64,000 nt of DNA from NCBI RefSeq assembly GCF_002002725.1, contig NZ_MUNW01000067.1, positions 38,452 to 102,451 of the forward strand. The letters run 5' to 3'. Under the pieces are notes generated by a model. The model was not told the origin of the DNA. It ran no database searches and saw only the letters and a list, made by a program, of their open reading frames with translations. The number at the start of each line of letters is the position of its first letter. The first letter of the stretch is position 1. Both the position numbers and the translations under genes were made by a program. Below are positions 60,795 through 64,000 of the stretch, one piece after another. This DNA is from Sinorhizobium sp. A49 (lineage in GTDB: Bacteria > Pseudomonadota > Alphaproteobacteria > Rhizobiales > Rhizobiaceae).

Positions 60795-60938
60795 AATTGC
60801 AATGCGTACCCAGTCCCTAACTCTACCACAATCCCAGCGTCAGCAAAATGGCAGGGCTACCATCCGCGTTTCGCCGAGCGGTCAAGAACTTCTCTCCTTG
60901 GTGGCCGTTCGCGCTGCCGAATGCTCAACGGGCGGACC

Positions 60939-61151
60939 TTAACGTAATATCTTCGAGCGGAACTCCCGCGGCCCGTCGCCGGTTGCTTTTCGGAATGCTC
61001 TGGCGAAATTGGCTGGAGACGAATGTCCCAACTCTGCCGACACGCGCGTGATCGAGCCGCTCATGTGTCGCAGCATTTCAGCGGTTCGCTGACCCCGTGC
61101 CGCGCTCGCCAACGCGCGAAAATCGGTTTGCGGATTTTTTGACACACGCAT
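60939..61151 (-). pseudogene. C-terminal fragment of an AraC-family regulator
   Basis: The reverse frame encodes only the second helix-turn-helix of an AraC protein: RTAEMLRHMSGSITRVSAELGHSSPANFARAFRKATGDGPREFRSK. The sensing domain and first helix-turn-helix are missing, and a short unrelated N-terminus (MRVSKNPQTDFRAL) replaces them. It is divergent from the MATE gene, whose regulator it may once have been. Confidence 0.7.
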
Positions 61152-61329
61152 CTATTGACAATAGCTGGGTTTGGTGGCTGTTCTCGGCAAGGTTCCGAGC
61201 ACCTGCCGCCTGCAGACGCAAGTCACGGTGAAGCCCGGCCATTAAAGACCTTTCTCACCCTCGAAGCATTTCGTCGGTGGCAACGCAGGCCCCCATCACA
61301 GTCGAAATGCCTCTTTGGAGGAGTGAGTG

Positions 61330-62724
61330 ATGTCTTCGCGACAATCGCCCGAAAACCGTTTTCTGACTGCCTCTCCGGGCAGAATTTTTGCCGCGACCGC
61401 ATTTCCCATGATCGCCATCATGGTGATGAACGGGATGCTGGGTATCATCGACGCAGTCTTTCTTGGGCATTTCGTCGGTGCAGAGGCCATGGCGGCAGTC
61501 GGCATGGCCTTTCCGGTCCTGATGTTGACGATCGCGCTTTCGACCCTAGTCAGCGGGGGAATGTCAAGTCTGCTGGCTCGCCAACTTGGCGCCGACGACC
61601 GCGATGCGGCCAAATCGACCTTCGCCGGTGCTCATGGACTTGCGTTGATGATCGCTTCGACGCTGATCGTCATCTTCTGTGCGGGCGGGTGGGCTTTCGC
61701 CCTACACATTGCTGGCTCCGACGGCCCTATTACCGGCATGGTCTGGATCTTCCTTGCCATCACCGTATTCGGAACCCCGATACAATTTCTGCTGGGAGTT
61801 CATGCCGATGCCTGGAGGAACGAAGGGCGGGCCGGATTAATGGCACTCATGTCTCTTGGGGTCACGCTCATAAACATTGTGCTGAACTACATCCTGGTCG
61901 TTGTGCTGGAGTTCGGTGTTGCCGGATCGGCCACGGGCACGGTTCTGGCACAGGCGATGGGACTGCTGCTTCTGGCCGGGCTGCGCCGTTTCATCGGGGG
62001 CATGATGCCGCTCAACAGCCTCTGGCGGAACCGCTGGACCGGCAGTTGGAAGCGTATTGTTGCGCTGGGGGCACCTGTCAGTCTGGGCTTTATCGGAATG
62101 GCGCTTTCAGCCGCCAGCGTGGTTCTCGCGTTACGTCTTGTAGGCAGCGCCGATTACGCCAGCACCATTGGCGCCTACGGGATCGTGACACGCATATTCG
62201 GCTTTGCCTTCCTGCCAATCATGGCTATCGCGATGGCTATGCAGAGCATCGTCGGCAACAATGTTGGTGCGCGTCTTTACACCCGCTCGGATGCTGTTCT
62301 GCGGATCGCCGCAGCAACAGCATTGTTTTACTGCGTTCTTGTTGAGGTTTTGCTGTTGAGCGAGGGCACAGTCGTCGGAGCAGCCTTTGTGGCTGATCCA
62401 GACGTCATCGGCGAGGTAGGTCGAATGCTTCGGCCCATGGCTTCAATCTATCTTTTTTCCGGACCAGTTCTCGTGCTTGGGCTTTATTTTCAAGCCATCG
62501 GCCAACCGACCAGAGCGGCTCTTCTTACCATGGTCAAGCCTTTTATACTCTTGCCTGTCTTGGTCGCGGCCGCTGCGGCAATGCTGGGCGCGAATGCAAT
62601 CTGGTTCGCCTATCCGCTGGCCGATGGCTTGGCCGCAATAGTCGCAGCTCTTGTGCTTGCCGACGCCCTGAAGGCGCGGGGAGACGCTGGTGTCGGGCTG
62701 AAGGCTGTGGGGAACCCGTCATGA
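61330..62724 (+). CDS. MATE-family multidrug efflux transporter
   Basis: A 464-residue, 12-span transporter from ATG 61330 (GGAGGAG upstream; an in-frame GTG at 61327 precedes it). N-lobe: FAATAFPMIAIMVMNGMLGIIDAVFLGHFVGAEAMAAVGMAFP. The C-lobe repeats the pattern with LGAPVSLGFIGMALSAASVVLALRLVG and MAIAMAMQSIVGNNVGARLY. It would export cationic compounds in exchange for Na+ or H+. The broken AraC gene is divergent to it, so regulation may be lost in this strain. Confidence 0.9.
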   Translation: MSSRQSPENRFLTASPGRIFAATAFPMIAIMVMNGMLGIIDAVFLGHFVGAEAMAAVGMAFPVLMLTIALSTLVSGGMSSLLARQLGADDRDAAKSTFAGAHGLALMIASTLIVIFCAGGWAFALHIAGSDGPITGMVWIFLAITVFGTPIQFLLGVHADAWRNEGRAGLMALMSLGVTLINIVLNYILVVVLEFGVAGSATGTVLAQAMGLLLLAGLRRFIGGMMPLNSLWRNRWTGSWKRIVALGAPVSLGFIGMALSAASVVLALRLVGSADYASTIGAYGIVTRIFGFAFLPIMAIAMAMQSIVGNNVGARLYTRSDAVLRIAAATALFYCVLVEVLLLSEGTVVGAAFVADPDVIGEVGRMLRPMASIYLFSGPVLVLGLYFQAIGQPTRAALLTMVKPFILLPVLVAAAAAMLGANAIWFAYPLADGLAAIVAALVLADALKARGDAGVGLKAVGNPS

Positions 62725-63030
62725 CAGAAAGAGCGCTGTTTGGGATTGAAAATGCGTGGCCACCGCTCTCGACGTGAAGCTATCCGGCTTCGAGGCGCCA
62801 GCAAAAATGAGCGTACCAGGCGCTGGCGGCTTCGCGGCTAGAGCCAGTTCGCTCGTGGTTTGACCGGTTAAATGCCTCGTCTCGGAGGATCAGCATCGCG
62901 ACGGCCAAGGGCCGCGATCAGAGAAGCCTAGGCCCAGCAAGCCGCTCCGGTAATCGATCCTGGAAGACCCGTACTCAGCAGATTTGGCATTGAGGAAATC
63001 TGGAAGACTTTTCCTTCACGCTGTCTCGCG
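62725..63030. other. Intergenic stretch, nothing recognised
   Basis: No gene seen between the MATE stop and the PHP-type remnant. Confidence 0.45.
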
Positions 63031-63234
63031 ATGGACCCGACCTTCGAAGATAGCGCATTCAGTTGCATATCATCGCCCGCAGCCACGGCTGCGGACCTAT
63101 CTTCGGACATGACGTCGGCCAGATTCGCGCTCGACAAATTCAAGAGCGACTGGCGCCGTGTCGTCGCAATCGAAAGCGCGGGAAAGATTGCCTGTCAAAT
63201 GCGATGTATCAGTTCCGATGTATCTGTAGTGTGA
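63031..63234 (+). pseudogene. Second remnant of a PHP-type phosphoesterase C-terminus
   Basis: The segment SSDMTSARFALDKFKSDWRRVVAIESAGKIA (from about 63100) aligns residue by residue with GTDMTKARFPLDKFKGDWCRVVAIDEAGKIA of the gene at 49691-50188. After this the ending SNPIY is lost and the frame runs on to an unrelated stop. The part upstream is only weakly alike, so this is a more decayed paralog about 13 kb away from the first. Confidence 0.65.
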
Positions 63235-63356
63235 ACGCATTCGCTCGCTCGGTTTCGGGCTGGCTCCCACCGTCATCCAAGAGACGGAGGGCACGAACGT
63301 GCCCTAGCCAGCTTGAGGAGACCCGGGGTCTACCACGGTCGTTGAGCGAACGTCGC

Positions 63357-64000
63357 TCACCGGGCGAGCCATCCTCCGTCCACCGGAATGATCGTACCGG
63401 TCACATAAGAGGCATGAGGACTGGCCAGGAAGAGAACGGCCGTCGCCAGGTCTTCAGGAACGCCCCAGCGCCCCATCGGAATGCGCTCGAGAATTTGTCT
63501 TTGCCGCTCCGGGTCCGCCCGCAAGGCGGCGGTGTTTTCGGTTTCCATGTAGCCGGGCGCTATCGCATTGACCGTGACACCGGATGCGGCGAGTTCGTTT
63601 GCCATCAGCTTCGTCAGTCCGGCGACTGCATGTTTGGAAGCCGTATAGGCCGGGACGCGGATGCCCCCCTGGAAGGAGAGCAGCGATGCGATGTTGATGA
63701 TGCGGCCGAAGCGGCGCAAAACCATGCCGCGCGCCACAGCCTGGCTGAGAAAGAACAGGCTCTTTTCGTTGACGTTCGTCACCACATCCCAATCCGCCTC
63801 GGTGTAATCGAGCAGATCGGCGCGCCTGATGGTTCCGGCATTGTTGACCAGGATATCGATAGGCCCGGCCTGCTCTTCGATCTGGCCGACGAGCGCGCGA
63901 AAGTCGTTGGGTTGCGAAAGATCCGCCTGGATACCGAGGAAACGGCGTCCGGTTGCCTCTATAAGTCGGCCCGTTTCCGGCATCGGCATGGATCCAAGGC
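63357..64000 (-). CDS. kduD: KduD-like SDR oxidoreductase (5' end beyond window)
   Basis: The reverse frame runs off the right edge, leaving about 214 C-terminal residues. It shows the SDR features ILVNNAGTIRR (NNAG), the catalytic S in INIASLLSFQGG, YTASKHAVAG (YxxxK) and the tail VTGTIIPVDGGWLAR. The wording FLGIQADLSQP, PAYTASKHAVAGLTKLMANELA and MGRWGVPEDLATAVLFLASP is characteristic of 2-deoxy-D-gluconate/2-keto-3-deoxygluconate dehydrogenase (KduD). The N-terminal NAD-binding GxxxGxG lies outside the window. It probably acts in uronate breakdown. Confidence 0.8.
   Translation of the reverse strand, partial: LGSMPMPETGRLIEATGRRFLGIQADLSQPNDFRALVGQIEEQAGPIDILVNNAGTIRRADLLDYTEADWDVVTNVNEKSLFFLSQAVARGMVLRRFGRIINIASLLSFQGGIRVPAYTASKHAVAGLTKLMANELAASGVTVNAIAPGYMETENTAALRADPERQRQILERIPMGRWGVPEDLATAVLFLASPHASYVTGTIIPVDGGWLAR

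Larger units (their letters stand above)
60523..60820 (+). pseudogene. Small uncharacterised gene frameshifted by a 16-bp tandem duplication
   Basis: ATG 60523 starts MNKAAASRQEI, but a perfect duplication of 16 bp (60541-60572) throws it out of frame. Removing one copy restores one open frame of about 93 codons: ...RQEIIEPDDFYKIEGVFREL, then a helical stretch with LASKEADTLAARLIGLHQSGIQDPDALKARHELLAFVGRR and a stop at 60820. A 16-bp slip is not divisible by three, so the gene is off in this sequence but could revert in one step. Family not recognised. Confidence 0.65.

Overview
The window reads as a replicon segment, probably a plasmid or chromid, of a Rhizobiaceae alphaproteobacterium, most likely Sinorhizobium/Ensifer or Rhizobium. 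The basis is GC-rich coding, many solute-binding ABC importers with rare-sugar epimerases, an Acr3-type arsenic cluster and, most tellingly, a complete oxygen-sensing cassette of the rhizobial FxkR-FixK-hybrid FixL type. No rRNA, tRNA, replication gene or CRISPR array was seen, and species assignment is inference.

Layout. 1-4.4 kb: BMP-family nucleoside-type ABC importer (binding protein cut by the left edge, two permeases, double ATPase), followed by a LysR regulator. 5.4-10.7 kb: a dead beta-barrel fragment and a giant Ig-repeat protein with an autotransporter-like C-terminus. 11.3-38.5 kb: a microaerobic stress island. 38.8-40.2 kb: small debris-like genes (NUDIX without a start codon, lone BrnA antitoxin, tiny lipoprotein). 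40.4-46.7 kb: arsenic operon arsR-arsC-acr3-arsC-arsH-arsR-flavoprotein-MFS. 47-50.2 kb: redox ArsR regulator with a truncated peroxiredoxin, class III nucleotide cyclase, IS66 remnant and a decapitated PHP phosphoesterase. 50.3-57.9 kb: sugar ABC importer with two TIM-barrel epimerases and a divergent AraC regulator. 58-64 kb: PRC-barrel protein, SulP transporter with a structured leader, a small gene broken by a 16-bp tandem duplication, AraC and PHP fragments, MATE exporter and a partial KduD-like dehydrogenase.

How the genes work together. The centre of the island is fxkR (reverse), fixK and hybrid fixL (forward) at 28.1-31.7 kb. FixL carries a heme-PAS domain with the proximal His and regulatory Arg; FxkR is an OmpR-type receiver; FixK is Crp/Fnr-like without an N-terminal Fe-S cysteine cluster. 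Nine perfect TTGA-N6-TCAA FixK/Fnr boxes, plus one near match, lie in the intergenic regions between 11.3 and 35.6 kb. They front three universal stress proteins, Hsp20, a BON protein, a GNAT acetyltransferase, a GMC oxidoreductase unit, a MscS channel, an ornithine-carbamoyltransferase-like pseudoenzyme followed by a beta-CASP RNase, and several unknown proteins. Two P-type ATPases each follow a tandem-Usp gene. The set resembles the mycobacterial DosR dormancy regulon in content but is wired to FixL/FixK logic.

Most interesting items: the self-contained FixL-FxkR-FixK regulon; the OTCase paralog that has lost nearly all catalytic residues but is conserved in fold and linked to an RNase; repeated Usp plus P-type ATPase modules; and several fresh-looking gene inactivations.
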